From Linnemannia hyalina (taxonomy: Eukaryota; Mortierellomycota; Mortierellomycetes; Mortierellales; Mortierellaceae): a stretch of DNA of 64,000 nucleotides. The position numbers were made by a program, and so were the translations under genes. The stretch's first letter is position 1. Each line of letters begins with the position of its first letter. Under the pieces are notes generated by a model that saw only the letters and a list, made by a program, of their open reading frames with translations, ran no database searches and was not told the DNA's origin. Location of the stretch: assembly GCA_019671135.1 (NCBI GenBank), contig JAHRHY010000004.1, positions 1,798,001 to 1,862,000 of the forward strand, given 5' to 3'. Below, one piece after another: positions 1-12,804 of this stretch.

Positions 1-2
1 CG

Positions 3-158
3 CGAGCGAACCGTAAGAGTCAGAAGGAGCGCGAGAAGGAGGAGCGGGCCAAGCCCAAGATTGTGTTGAAGCGCAAGAACGACGTGAGCGAGTTTGCAGT
101 TGGAGATTACAAATCGCTTGTGGGGCCTATGCTCAAGCGCAAGAAGAAGACCAAGTAG
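3..158 (+). CDS. 3' end of a lysine/arginine-rich protein (partial)
   Basis: An open frame enters from the left edge (first full codon at 3) and ends at TAG 156-158, giving 51 residues of C-terminus. The segment is highly basic: a K/E/R-rich stretch, then a short ordered-looking piece (EFAVGDYKSLVGPMLK) and a KRKKKTK tail that resembles a nuclear or nucleolar localisation signal. That composition is common in ribosome-biogenesis and RNA-binding proteins, but I cannot assign a family from this fragment. The rest of the gene lies outside the window. Confidence 0.6.
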   Translation, partial: RANRKSQKEREKEERAKPKIVLKRKNDVSEFAVGDYKSLVGPMLKRKKKTK

Positions 159-932
159 ATCATGGTCGCGTAGCCCATTCCTCTGCATGTACCATTACTA
201 GACGTTAATACAAATAAGCAACAAAGCACAAAGCATAACCTGCTGTTGTCGGTGAAATGGGAAAACGTATTTGCGGCTGAAAAAGAAGGTAAACAGGGCG
301 AGGAGCAGAGAGAAAAGTGTGTTGATTTTTCTTTTCTAATAAGTGGACAGAGATAACTGTGCCACACCCGTTTATCAAAAATTGCACATATCCGTTGAGT
401 TGGAAAAAAGGTGATGATAGAGAAGATTCGTCTGTGAGTTTTCTTTGTACATTTTATTCTTCTCTTTTCTTTTCTTTTCTTTTCGTCTTCACCACCACCT
501 AATCCCTTCTCGCTCCCTTGCTCGACCGACGGACGGATATCCTTCACGGACTCGATACAGCCAGGCAACCGACAGGACAGGATAGACAGGATCAATTGCT
601 CCAACGTTTTCTTTTGTGCTCAGCAATCAAATTCCTTTGACATCAACGACCGTTGCAGCAACTCACACTGACAGGATCGAGAGTCGGACAAGTAGCACCA
701 CATAAAAAAGAGCGACGAGAACGCAACAAACGGACAACGCGCCGAGCCATTGAAGACGGAGAAGAGGAAGAGCGAACAAACGGGCTGTTGAGAGAGCAAG
801 AACCAACAACAAACAGCCTACAGCACCACAAGCAACAGCACCTCCAAGAAAACTCTAAAAAAAACGCAGCAGCACCTCAAAAGGGATCCGCCTCAAGTCT
901 TTGTTGCCCCTCCATCCATCAGGACTCGCCGG
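159..932. other. intergenic and 5' leader region before PGAP1
   Basis: This stretch separates the end of the lysine-rich gene from the PGAP1 start. It has CT-rich tracts (around 465-485 and 590-640) and, from about 700 to 900, an A/C-rich run typical of a long 5' untranslated leader. I see no convincing coding sequence; the minus-strand frame at 107-604 starts with TTG and is low complexity. Confidence 0.5.
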
Positions 933-3900
933 ATGCAATCGACCTCCATCCATATCTCCGACCTCCACGAGCATGTCCTTGTCGATGCAGTCGACCCCTT
1001 GCAACATCAGCCACCCCATCTCTCTTTATCAATGAACCACTCTCACAACCTCAGCAGCAACCTCAACGACAATAATCAATACACCAACAACAACCACCAC
1101 AGCAACAGCAACGACGGCGACGATAGCTTCAGCGACGACGATAACCACAACGGACCCGCCACCAAAGTTCATGCATCGAGTCATCATCACCTAAACAGCC
1201 ACGCTGATCACCTCCAGGGCTCTGATCGACACAACTTTGACCTTCGTCTGTATCATCAACACGACCGGGATCTGGACATGGACCCACAAGGCGGTCAACT
1301 TCAGCACGCAACAAAGTCTCCATCGCACCGTAGCCAACATTCATCTCAGGCTGATCAGTCCAAGAGCAGCCTACCGTCCGAAGACAGCCATTCCAGTGCA
1401 TCACAGACACCGACCCTCCCTCGCCGTTCAGAACGACTTCGATACAGTAACGGCTACAGCCAGCAGCAGCAGCAACTACAACAACAGCAGGCCGCCACAA
1501 CTCAATATGAACAAAAGCCCGTACACTCTACTAGGCGGCTCTCCGCCTCTAATCACTCTAATACAGGATCACCCACCTCCTCGTCCTCCTCTGGGACCCT
1601 TTCATCCCCAACGTCGCCTTCACAATACTCGCTTCCCTACAGCCACTCTGGCCAACGCCTCCTCGAAAAGGACCACAACGACATTGGATCAACAGGACGC
1701 GCCTTTGCTTCGACACACACCAATGGGCGGTCCAGGACGCGAAGCAAATCCCACCCAGAAGTACCCAACATACCCCTAATGCATACTTGCCGGTCGCCTA
1801 CCTTTGGATGTTCTTACTCGATGGTCATGGTCTTCTTGGCCTCGTTTGTACTTTTGGGGTGCATCTTCCACTCCAATTTCTACCACCAAGTCGACCGCAA
1901 GGATTGTCAGTTCACCTACATGCAGCCAAAGTTCTACAAGCTGCTGGGATTCGACCGGGAACGGACCGCATTCGCAGGAAAATATGGACTCTTGCTCTTC
2001 CGGGACCAGTCCGACTATAGACTGCCAGTACCTGCCAGCATGCTGACTGAGTATGCCAACTCGGTCTACACTATCGACAAGGAAGCCAAGGTACAGGAGA
2101 TCAAATCTTTGGTTGAGAGGCATGAAGTTCAAGACCTTTTTTCGTTACAATTGATGGTGATCTTAACACACATATATCTCTCACTTATTAGATTCAACCG
2201 TTGGGCATCCCGGCCTTATTTATTCCCGGTAATGCAGGAAGTGCTAAGCAGATGCGATCAATTGCAAAGGAAGCATCCAAGTACTACTACGAAAACTTGG
2301 CGGAAGGACACCGCGACGGCACGACATCCGCCAGACCCATCGACTTCTTCACTGGTACGCATACAGGACCTGGGATATTTGGGCGTCGTTGTATCGGCAC
2401 ACGTTGCATTTTGTGTCAAGAAAGCAAAGTCTCATATTCTTTCCTTCTTTTGAACCATATTCTAGTTGACTTCAACGAGGAGTTTTCAGCACTGCACGGA
2501 CACTCGCTTTTGGAACAGGCACAGTTTTTGAACGATGCAATTGCCTACATCCTTTCGCTCTATCAGGACGAACGGCACTCAGACCCAAGCCTACCTCGGC
2601 CCACATCTGTCTTAATCGTCGGGCACAGCATGGGCGGGATCGTCGCACGGTCGTTATTCACTATGAGCAACTATCAACCAGGATCGGTAAATACAATCCT
2701 CACAGCGGCAACACCTCACATGATCCCACCTGTCACCCTCGACTTTGAGATCAGCAACATCTACAACCGGATAGAGTCGTTTTGGACTCGTGGATTTCTT
2801 GAGCCCGATGGACCGCTCAGAAATGTGTCGCTGATCTCGATCGCAGGAGGAAACCTGGATATTGTTGTCAGCGGTGATTCAGGTAACATCCACAACATTG
2901 TGCCCCAATCCAACGGTTTCACGGTCTTCACGTCGTCCATTCCACATGCATGGGTTGGATCTGACCACCTTTCGATCCTTTGGTGCAACCAAATCGCTGC
3001 CGTAATTGGAAGAGCCTTAATCGATGTTGTCGACGCACGGTACGCCCAGCAAGTCAAGCCACTGGAAGAACGCATGGATATCTTCAAGAATCGGTTCTTG
3101 ACAGGAATTGATGACCATCTTGCCGAGGAGTCAACCCCCAAAGGTATGCCTGGAGTTTGCGAGTTTTGATCGAGCCTTGCAAATATGTCTACTGTGCAAC
3201 CCACTCATATTTTTGATACCGTCATTGATAGGAGAGGAGATCATTGCCGTTGCGGAAATCGCACACACTTTTGTGGACTCGGAAACTGGATTAACATTCC
3301 CACCCAGGGGTAGCTCGGCGTATGACCCAATGTCAGAAGCAGCCCATTTGTACATTATGCCGATCCCAGCCAACCCGGACTTGGATACTTTCAACTTGTT
3401 GACGGATCATGTTCTTGGACCTGATAGCCGGCTGGATGTTCTCATTTGCAACGACCTATTGGTGTCTGGCCGATCCAAGCCAGGGAGCCCAACAAGGCTC
3501 TCATGTCACTACAACACCCTCTCAGCCATCCCAATGCCGGCGTCACTTGCGACAGGATCGTTTGCATCACATGCAGGGAGATCCAACCGAGGACAGGAGT
3601 TCCAATTCATCTCGCAGAGTCTGACGGAACTGGAGGACGCGCGGTACATTGCGATCTTGGATAGAGGCCGAAAGATGGGCGATTCAGGATTTCTGATTGC
3701 TCAGTTTGCAAACGACGCGGACACCACCACAACAATCGAAACTTCAACTCTTGGTAAGGAACACGCAGGGGGGAGGGTCAGCATTAAAATCTGTCGAAAC
3801 AAGATTATGGGCGTATACTAACCGAACGCTTCACCTTAATCATAGGGCTGTTGAATGACGGACTTCGCGTTCATGGATTTCCTGAACGACCTACTCTGGT

Positions 3901-5816
3901 CTCAACTCTCCGGCTACCAAACATTGACAACAGTTTGCTAACATATACCCTCAATGTCGATCGCCAAGGATGTCATGGTAAGCGAGATCGAACCTGTACA
4001 TACTCAAAGAGCAACGGGCTTTTCGGTCAGGCCACTTACATACTTCTGCACATCTCCTCTTCATAGTACCGGAACGCTTCTCGCCAATGCTCCGACAGTC
4101 GAGCTGGACCATGTACGAGGATCGCTATGCTGTCAACATTGCCACCAAACCTGAAGGAATCGACATCAACTTTCACGGAGACATGCCCTACTACGAGCGT
4201 ATCCAATTGCCTGGGAAGAAGGGAATCGAGCTTCGCTTCTGGATGGACCCAAACTGCCCTGTTCCACTCTCGTTGAATTTGCAAGTCGACAAGTACGGCA
4301 GCATAGGCAAAGTTGTCATTCGGTACAGGATGGTCGTCCTTGTGTTTACTTTCTTGGTGGTCGTCCTGACCTTGCGGGCCCAGTTCAGATCCTTCAACAA
4401 GGGCAAGCCCTTCATGCCTTTCGGAATCATGCTTTCAAAATTGATCAGGACCACGTTCTGGAGGTTTTCGTTGCTCTTGGCAGGAATCGCGCTCCTGCAG
4501 TCGTTGCTGTCCAAACCTACGTTCACCTTCAAGGATCTGCCTCGCAGGGCTGCTTCGACTACAGGAAACGCGGCAGAGGAAATCGTTCATGGCTCGGCAG
4601 GATCTGGAAGCTCAGTTCGCGAAGGACTTGACCAGGACGCGTACGAACTGATGATCCGGGCAAGGATATCGAGGAGCGAGTCATTGTTCTCTGGCATTCG
4701 ACTCGAGGACGCACTGTTGGGAAGCAACGATTCATTCTTCTGGTTTTTGGCGCCGGTGTTCTTCCAAGTCGCGATCGGTATTGTGATCCTCATCTGGACC
4801 ATCCTCAATGGACTCGTACGGTCGACAGCAGCGATCCTGACGTTTGTTTCGAAGCGCGGGGCTCGATTTGTGATCGGAAAGGCCATCGGTAACATGCTTT
4901 CCAAAAGGTTAGTTTGTGTTACTTCGCGTTTTTCATGACGGATAGGCGTATTCAACAATTGGTTCTGACGCGACTTTTATATTTGTTGTGCGACGTAGAT
5001 CACGAGGTGTCAGACGGAGAGTGATCACAACCATTGTCCTATTTATCATGGTGGCGACTTTTGTCCCTTACCAGTTTGCCTTTGTCGTCGCGGTACTGGT
5101 CCACATTGTCTCCTGTGTCCGATCACTACTTGTCGCCCAGGCTTCGGTACGTGCCTTGGTGTTTCTGCTCTTCATCTTGGGTGTTATTCGTTTGTTACAA
5201 AAGGATTCAAATGCCAACACTATTGATGCTTACTATTTTCATCCTTGTCAATATGTGATCTTTTTTTAGTCAGCATCGAAAATGCAGGCAGCATGGGACC
5301 GCCACCACTTTTTGATGTCTATTTTTGTCATGTTCTTTTTGTTGCTGCCATGCACGTTACCAGTGCTGATGGTCTGGATCAGGAACTTGTCTGTGCAGTG
5401 GTACGAGCCCTTCTCGTCTGACCATCGTCTGGACTACATTGCACCGTTCATCTTTTTCGTTGAAGCGGTCACAGATGGCGCCATGGTCCCTAGGACGCCA
5501 GAGAAAGGGTAAGCACCTCGCGTCTTTTCTCGCTCAATGTTGTATGGTCAGTCCTTTGCCAAGTAGTTCTAACGCAGTTTTTCTTGGGTTGAATAATAGA
5601 TATGCGGCAGTAACGATGGGGTTGCTGAACTACATGATTGTGTTTTTGATCATTTATGGAGTCCGGTACAGCTGGCAGATCTACTTTATGTCCCGGATCT
5701 GGATCACATGGATCCTGATCCTGCAGCTCAAGGATAAAGAGTTTGTAAAGGGCATCATCAAGGCCGTCAAGAGCCGGTGGCGCACCCTCTCCAGGCCCAG
5801 TCAGAAACGGAAATAA
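933..5816 (+). CDS. BST1: GPI inositol-deacylase (PGAP1/BST1 family)
   Basis: Serine hydrolase of the ER membrane that removes the acyl chain from the inositol of GPI anchors so that GPI proteins can leave the ER. Nine exons: 933-2126, 2192-2354, 2466-3143, 3232-3753, 3846-3977, 4067-4907, 4999-5146, 5270-5508, 5600-5816 (about 1377 aa). The first donor is uncertain (2091 or 2127, both in phase). Residues 1-290 are low complexity (H/S/N/Q). A membrane segment follows at about 295-315, then the signature GIPALFIPGNAGS, the VDFNEEFSALHG block (joined exactly across intron 2) and the lipase elbow GHSMGG (Ser about residue 507). Several hydrophobic C-terminal segments (LVVVLTLRA, FIMVATFVPYQFAFVVAVLV, LLPCTLPVLMVWI) match the multi-span PGAP1 tail. 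The usual family length is about 900-1100, so the N-terminal extension explains the excess. Confidence 0.93.
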
Positions 5817-5949
5817 ACTCTTTCACCAGCATCCATAGTCCACGTGACACAAATGTGTCTTTTTATATTGTTGCGTTTTTTCTTTTTTTCCTTTTCTTTT
5901 TCTTTATCTCATTCTTCCATTCTTCACAACACAACCTGCAGGATCAGTC

Positions 5950-8744
5950 ATGAGCTCCGTCAAAGTGTACGTCAAAGCCTCTAAAGGACAAGCTGCGAAC
6001 AAGCAGAAGAAGTCAACTACAGGAATTTCAACCTGATTGACCTTCAACGCCGCCATTCCCCCCCTCGTCATTCATTGTTTTCTTCGTTAGGAACTCTTCT
6101 ACAATCTCGAAACGCGCCAACACTTTACGCCGCACAAAAACATGCTGCCTGCGTACTGACGAGTGATTAACAACTCGTCGTCTCTCGATATCTGTGAAAA
6201 ATAGACTGGTGGTAGGATCTGCCAATGGCGATTTGCGCAACCTGTGCGCCAAGGTCGGGACAATGCAGGCCAAGCATGGACCTTTCGATATCTTGTTCTG
6301 TACAGGCAACTTTTTCTCGCAGGAGACGCCTATTGAGGTCATCGATGAGCTCTTGGAGAACAAACTTGACTGTAAGTGTCTCTTTTTTTTCATTAACCAT
6401 GTTGAAATTACAAAAGCATGCCTTCTTTTTTTTCCCATGGTGATCTCTATGATAACTAAACTAACGCGATCTATTTGTATTGTGACATTGATATAGTCCC
6501 GATCACGACGTACTTTATGCATGGAGACAATGGCGTTCCGGGAATCATTGAGCGGACAGCAAAGAGAAAGAACGGCGAGATTTGCAACAACCTGTTTTAT
6601 CTCGGTAAGTGCTACCAACAGTAGGATAGTTGCCTTGCAGAAAAGCGACTCTAGATCCAAGCTCATTATGCCCCCATCAAGAACAAGCAAATTAACGTTA
6701 CAACCCTTGGACATTATCGAAAATAGGAAAACATGGAACGATGACAACAGCAGAGTCGGTCAAGATGACTTCGCTGAGCGGAACCTTTGACAGCGCAGTC
6801 TACGAAGCTGACATCGAGGATGAGGAATTTGACAAGTCACTTCTTCAAGGACGGTATACCAAACAGGACATCACCGCATTGATCCAAACCGCCAAACCAT
6901 CGTCGATCATGGACACGTCCAAGCGTGGAGTCGACATCTTTTTATCACATGAATGGCCCGTGGGGATCGACAAGCTCGTCGGACCTACCCTCCCTCCACC
7001 AACCGATCTCCCTCCCAGCACGTTTTCACACCCTGTCGCGAATGCCGTGTCGGCCTTGCAGCCTCGGTATCATTTCGCAACTAGCTCTGGGAAGTTCTGG
7101 GAGCGGGCGCCGTACAAGAATGTGAACGGCGCTGAGCATGCGACACGGTTTATCGCACTTGGAGATGTGGGTAATAAGAACAAGCAGAGATGGTTCTATG
7201 CCTTCAACTTGGTTCCTTTGGCTACTGTTTCTGATGATGTCTTGAAGGCTTCTGTGACACCCGCCACGACGGACTCTCCCTTGGCAACCGCTTCTGAGCT
7301 CAAACGTCGTCCCGACCAGGTATATATTTATTTCTCACCCTTTGCTCTCGTGCCTTTATGATTCAAGTGACTGGTAAAACATGTGCATTAGCTAACGATG
7401 TGACTCCATTGGTTTTATTAGGATGACCCAAGTGGCTTTTTTTGGGATCCCAAGAGGGTCAGGAACGAGCCCCCAGCAGGATATATCTGTCGCCGCTGTA
7501 ACCAGCCAGGCCACTTCGTCAAGGAGTGTACAGCAGAGCGAGTCCAGCGAGTCCCTGAAGGATATATATGCAACAAGTGCAACGAGCCAGGACATTTGAT
7601 CAAGGACTGCCCATTGTTGAAGGAGGAGATTGCGGCCCGGGAGCAGGCGCGTGAGCTGGGGGGCAAGGATGTCCCACCGTCCGGATATCTGTGTAAGAAG
7701 TGCAGTGAGCCAGGACATTATATCAAAGACTGTCCTGTGTTGAAGGAGGAGACGGCGGCGCGTGGAGAGCAGCAGCAGACACATGGGCCTAATGATGTGC
7801 CTCCACCAGATTACACCTGTGTGAAGTGTGGCACTAAAGGGCACTATGTCAGGAACTGCACCCAGTTCTCGGCGTTGGACGTCCACGAGTCAAGAAAGAT
7901 GACTGGCACAAGACCAAGAGGACCAAGAGAGCCCAGGACGCGTGAGCTGGACCCATGTTGGTTTTGTCTTTCGAATCCCGGTGTCGACAAGAACTTGATT
8001 GTCTCGATCGGAACGGAAGTCTACCTGGCCATGTCGAAGGGTCAGCTGCCCGAGACGAGTCCCTCGTCCCTGGTGCCTGGAGGAGGCCACGTCCTGCTGA
8101 TTGGGATTAACCATATCTCGTCCTTTGGTAAGGGCGACCCCGAGGCGTTGTCGGGCATCAACTCTGAGCTCCGGAAATACAAGGAGGGGATTCGGAAGTT
8201 GTACGAGTCAAAAGGTGCAGGAATGGTGACATTGGAGTTGAGTCAGGGCGGGGTCAACCAGCATGCGCATATCCAGATCTTACCCGTGCCGACTGAGAAG
8301 ATTGATGATGTCGAGCGGGAGTTCAAGGCCAGGATCGCCAGCTTCTTCCTCCCTAGCTTTAAACGGTTCCCTCGGAATGATCAGCCTGAGAGTTCCATCA
8401 GCAGCAGTAATAGCAGGGATGGCAACACGGGCGAGAATGGCGACACCAATATGGAGGCTGCAACTGAAGAGGCACCACCTCCAACAGCCGCATGGCTGGA
8501 TCGTCTCCCCGCAGGGTTGAAAGAAGGGTTCTTCAGGGTCGAGTTGCCAGGCGATAGAGTGATGGTGTGCCCGATCCCTGCAGGACAGCGTATCGATATG
8601 CAGTTTGGAAGGACAGTATTGGCTGACGTCTTGGGCTTGCCTGACAGAGCTCATTGGAAGAGATGTGTCAAGACAACTGACGAGGAACGCAAGGATAGCG
8701 AAGCCTTCAAGGCCGTCTTCCGTCCCTACGATTTTACCCTCTAA
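5950..8744 (+). CDS. CWF19L1/Drn1-like protein with four CCHC zinc knuckles
   Basis: Homologue of CWF19L1 and yeast Drn1, factors linked to lariat-RNA debranching and late spliceosomes. Exons: 5950-5966 (MSSVK plus two bases), 6205-6371, 6497-6604, 6727-7319, 7422-8744, giving 735 aa. The N-terminus is the metallophosphatase-like region (GPFDILFCTGNFFSQ, YFMHGDNGVP). At about residues 318-440 there are four C-x2-C-x4-H-x4-C knuckles (CRRCNQPGHFVKEC, CNKCNEPGHLIKDC, CKKCSEPGHYIKDC, CVKCGTKGHYVRNC). The C-terminus holds both CwfJ domains: CWFCLSNPGVDKNLIVSIG and the HIT-like motif NQHAHIQILPV (about 574). The start gives a 17-nt first exon whose splice completes VLVVGSANGDLR. Animal and yeast orthologues, as I recall them, lack the knuckles, which suggests an added RNA-binding role here. 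Confidence 0.92.
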
Positions 8745-9131
8745 GCCCTCCCATTTTTACTCCCTCTTTCTGTCGGTCAAGGCAGGTAGCTTCAAATGCA
8801 AAATATGACACTATGAAAACACCATGTGCAAAAGTATCTTTGTTTGTTTGTTCGTTTGTTTGTTTGTTTCGTTTGATTGTTGTTTGTTGTTTTTGGGTTC
8901 TAAGGGATTGTGCGAAGGCAGAAGGATGTGAACAACTCCAAAGGTGCAAGCTTGGTATTGGTAGGAGAAGTGAGAACTCGTTCGAGAAGAAAGAAAAAAA
9001 AAAGGGAAAATGGTACAGGGTCGAATTGAAGTGAGAGCATGAGTGGGAGCAAATAGTAATGAAAAAAAAAACGTAAAAACATCATCAAAAAAATTGAACG
9101 TGTGCGAGGCAACAGCATCAAAGGGAGAACT
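8745..9131. other. convergent intergenic region
   Basis: Shared 3' region between the CWF19L1-like gene and the convergent coiled-coil gene. It contains a TTTG/TTCG tetranucleotide run at about 8838-8872 and A-rich tracts near 8990 and 9060. No gene seen. Confidence 0.5.
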
Positions 9132-12100
9132 CTAGGTGGGAACATAACCTGCATCTCCCTGCCAGACAAGGTTCTGAAGCCAGTAGACCAAGATCTCCAC
9201 AACCTTGAACCCTCCCCGTCCGCCATCATTGTTGGCGACCTCCTGAAGGGCGGCATCAAAGGATAGGAACCGACCATAATTGAATCCAGCGGGCGCGGCG
9301 CCATTGTCAACCAAGAAGACCGAGGTGATCACACCAAACAGATAGACAACAATCGTGTACATCGACACCAACGTCACGTTGGCAATCACATTCTTGTTCT
9401 CCCTCTTGTTGAGTGCGCGGGTCCTTGGACCTCCAGAGCGGACTCCTGGTGGCGAGTTTGAGGGGGATCCTTGGTTGGCTCCTGGGTTCAGCAAGTCCAC
9501 CACCTCCGACTGCGTCAACACGCGTGAAGCTAAAATTTCCATAAAGGTAACGAGGAGGTTAGGGTGTGCAGGAGAATGTTTCGCCATGAATCGAACGGTA
9601 GAAAAAGAGAATGATCGCTTACCCTGAGCTTTGCGTCGGCGGGCACGGTCGGCCTTCAGTTTCAAGTTGGGCATGCCCAGCGTCTGTCCTAAAATGCTCT
9701 CGGTGCCAAACGGAACATCAAGGGGATGGCTCTGCTCCTTGGACTTGAACAAGCCTTCGATCAACTCGGCCTGAGTTCCCAGCTCCTGGTCCAGCAATGT
9801 CTCCTTGTCTTCGAGGGCCTGAAGTCCGACAGGCAACTCGCAGTCCACATCCTCTTCTCTGGTTTTGAGCACCACTGCCGATTCATTGACTTCCTCTCCC
9901 AAGTTGGCTGTAGGGGCCGTTGGGGTATATGGAGAGGGAGGCTCCCGGCGCTCCTGGCTCGGGGATGTCTCAACACTGTGCTCCTTGAATCGCTGACTGA
10001 GATCGCGAAGCGACGATCTCTTCATCTTCATTCCAAACGATGTGCTCTCGCGCAATAATCGGCGTGTTCCCTCGTGTGCTAAAAGTTTGCCGCAGAAACA
10101 ATCCCAGTCTGATTAGTATCGATACAATCTGAAGTGCAGAATTTGGCGTCTACAGATGAATAAAGATCGTTTCCTGGTGTTTTACCTGGATCCCACTTGG
10201 CAGTAGCATCCGAAGCGGGTCGCTTGCTCACATCGACACTCTCGTCTGTTTGGTCATATCCAGGTCCAAACTTGGCGCCAACATTAGCCAATTCTGACAT
10301 CAAATTCTAAAAAGTTGAGGATCGAAGAAGATGGAAGGGTGAATGTAAGTCAATGCAATAAGAATGTGCCTGCAAATGCTACCTCCAAGACTGTGAAGAG
10401 CATGAATGCCCCTGATAGCTTACCCTGCCCTGAAGTGCAACGTCATCGAGACTGGCGTTGATTTGACCGTTGGTTGTAACATCAAACTCACTCCGTTGGC
10501 CTCCAGTCAACTCTTCTGTCTGTCGAAGTCTGCTGTTGACCAGCTCCAATTGGGTAGCCATCTCCTCGTTCTTGGTAATCTCTGCCATCAATCGCTCTCT
10601 CAATGTCTCCATGGTCTCTTGGTCCGCATTGATCTGTTTTTGAGGTTTCACAAGAAAGGATGTTAGATAAAGCGGTATTTGGCCAGGGTTGGTGACCTTT
10701 TGTGCGCCGTGAGCAGTTTAGAAATTGAATATCAATGCCATACCTTGCGAGTGTCAGCTTCGATTGCTGTCATCCGAAGAGTCGCTTGGTTCAATGCATC
10801 CTCTTTTTGCCTCAAAATATCCTGCATGCGCTCGTTCTCGTCTTCCAGTTCGTCTTTTTGCCTCTTGAGAGCCGCTGCGTTTGACTTTTGCGTGGAGTTG
10901 GTCCGTTCAGTCTTTTCCATCTGCACCTCAAGCTAAAACGAGTTGCAAGATAGTTAAGCAGAAAAGATGTTAAACATCAAGCTTTCAAATGATGAGATGC
11001 AAAGCGGTCGATATAGTGGTCGACAGTTGACAACTTAACTTACGTCTGCGATCTGGGATGTTTTAAAGCGTTCTGTAGTCTTGAGCTCCAAGATTTCACG
11101 GCGCATAGTCTTGAGGTCTCGATTCAAGTCTTCCATCTGCTGTTGGTTGAGGATATTCTTCTTGACCTGCTCGTTGACACGTGCTTCGTACTCGACATCT
11201 TGGTCCCGAAGTTTTTTCTGCATGCTCAAATATGCCTGCTGCAAGGTTTCCAACTGAGCATCGTTGTCGGGCTAAGATAGCGAACCAAAGCGCATAGAAA
11301 AAAGAGGTGGTGGGGTATCAATTAGCGATATGGTTATGACACAACGCTGCATGGAAGGTAAGCAATGATGATATGTGCCAAAGATGTTCAAAAAGCAGTG
11401 ACTTACCGAATCATAATCAGCCTCCATGCCATACCCTTCGAACTCTGTCCGGCTCTGTTCACGAATGCTGAATTGGTTGTAGTTGCTTCTCCAGTTGTTG
11501 TCGGCTGGACCTGTTGGGCCAGACGGACTGGAGGTTGAAGACCTACCGGAAAGTGTTCCTCGCGAATTGGGCTATGATAGAGATAGAGGAAGACAGAAGG
11601 AGAGGGAAGGGAGTCAGTCGATCACCCCATGCTCAAAAATAATGTTCAATTCTCACGAGGGAAAAGGCAATGAAATAACGCGTGAATGTGCATCGTCTGT
11701 CGATGTAAGCCGATATTCTGCCCATCAGTATTGTTTTTGTATTTGTGCATCTTTTTTTTTTTGCCCAAAGATCTTGAACACAAGCGATGTGCGCTTGACA
11801 CTTCCAAGGAAAGAAGGAAAGAAGGAAAGACGAAAAGAAAGAAAAGAAAAGAAAAGAAAAGAAAAGAAAAGAAAAGAAAAACAAACAAACAATGGGTTCA
11901 AGATAGCAAACAACATCAGAGTTGTTGAGATCGTTCACTTACTCGCGAAGACATGGGGTTCTCTTCGACGTCTGAAGTTTCGGGAGACGACCCATGTGCA
12001 ACCCTGTGTTGGCGTGGACGAAAGTGAGTCGACTCGCTCAAGGAGATTTTGCGGAAGGTGGATGAGGTCGCTCTAGGACGCTGGCCGATCACAGAGGAAT

Positions 12101-12804
12101 GGCGTGGGTGAAGTTGGCTCTCGGAGTAGGCCGGCTGCTCTGGCTCTGATGATTGCGATAGTGAAGTATCTGATACGCTGTTGTCGATAGTGTCGGACAA
12201 CTCCTGAAAGCTGTTTGACTTGAGTGGGTGGGTGTAGGCGTCCTGGTTGCTCTGCTCCTCCTGTTCCAGCTGAGGCTGTTGTTGTTCGGGTTGTTGGTCG
12301 ACATGGTCCGCTGGTTGGGAAGAGCTTTGGAGTAGGTTGAGGAGGTCAGCTAAATCCTTTTGGCTGACAATGGTTCCCCCAACGGACGAGATATAAAAAT
12401 GAAGACGATCCCAACTGGCCTTCTCCAGGAGCTGGGTCCCTTGCTCCTCTTCGACTCTGAGGAGAACACTCTCCATTCTGTCTGCCATGATACCGAGTCC
12501 AGTTGGATCAAACTCGGGCCATATCCTGGCAAGAGTTTCTATTGCTGTCTCTTTCTAAAAAGACCAAGGTGAAAGGTTAAGAGAGCGACAGTAATTGTGT
12601 CGAGTAAGTAAGTAAGCACTAGACGCATTCACAAAAAGGATGGCCAGACGGGGCGTATGATGCGTTGGCAGCATGGCATGCATCTCAGGGGCACGGCCTG
12701 CTTGAAGGCAAAGAATGGACTGAAGCAGGCAGTAGTCCTTTGTTTGTGTACAGGCTGGTTGTTGTAGTCGTCGCTGGTGTTGTTGCTATTACCTTTGCAG
12801 ACAT
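9132..12804 (-). CDS. coiled-coil protein with C-terminal membrane anchor, function unknown
   Basis: Nine exons read in frame on the minus strand: 12793-12804 (MSAK), 11943-12554, 11407-11571, 11044-11271, 10744-10932, 10424-10633, 10186-10306, 9623-10078, 9132-9529, for 796 aa. Residues 5-80 form a folded-looking head (ETLARIWPEFDPTGLG, LHFYISSVGGTI). Next comes a Q/S/E-rich linker, then heptad-rich coiled coil at about 263-472 (exons 4-6). A single hydrophobic segment (MYTIVVYLFGVITSVFLV, about 722-740) is followed by a conserved-looking 60-residue tail ending VEILVYWLQNLVWQGDAGYVPT (last residues only). The layout of head, coiled coil and C-terminal anchor is that of golgins and of nuclear-envelope or spindle-pole anchors such as yeast Mps2. 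The head is vaguely Mps2-like, but I cannot assign a family. Splice phases agree at every junction, so the gene model is firmer than the function. Confidence 0.75.
11813..11894. repeat. AAAAG/GAAA microsatellite in intron 2 of the coiled-coil gene
   Basis: Runs of AAGG followed by eight or more AAAAG units and then AAAC units lie inside the intron between exons 2 and 3 of the minus-strand coiled-coil gene. Purine-rich on the plus strand, polypyrimidine on the transcribed sense strand. Confidence 0.7.
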
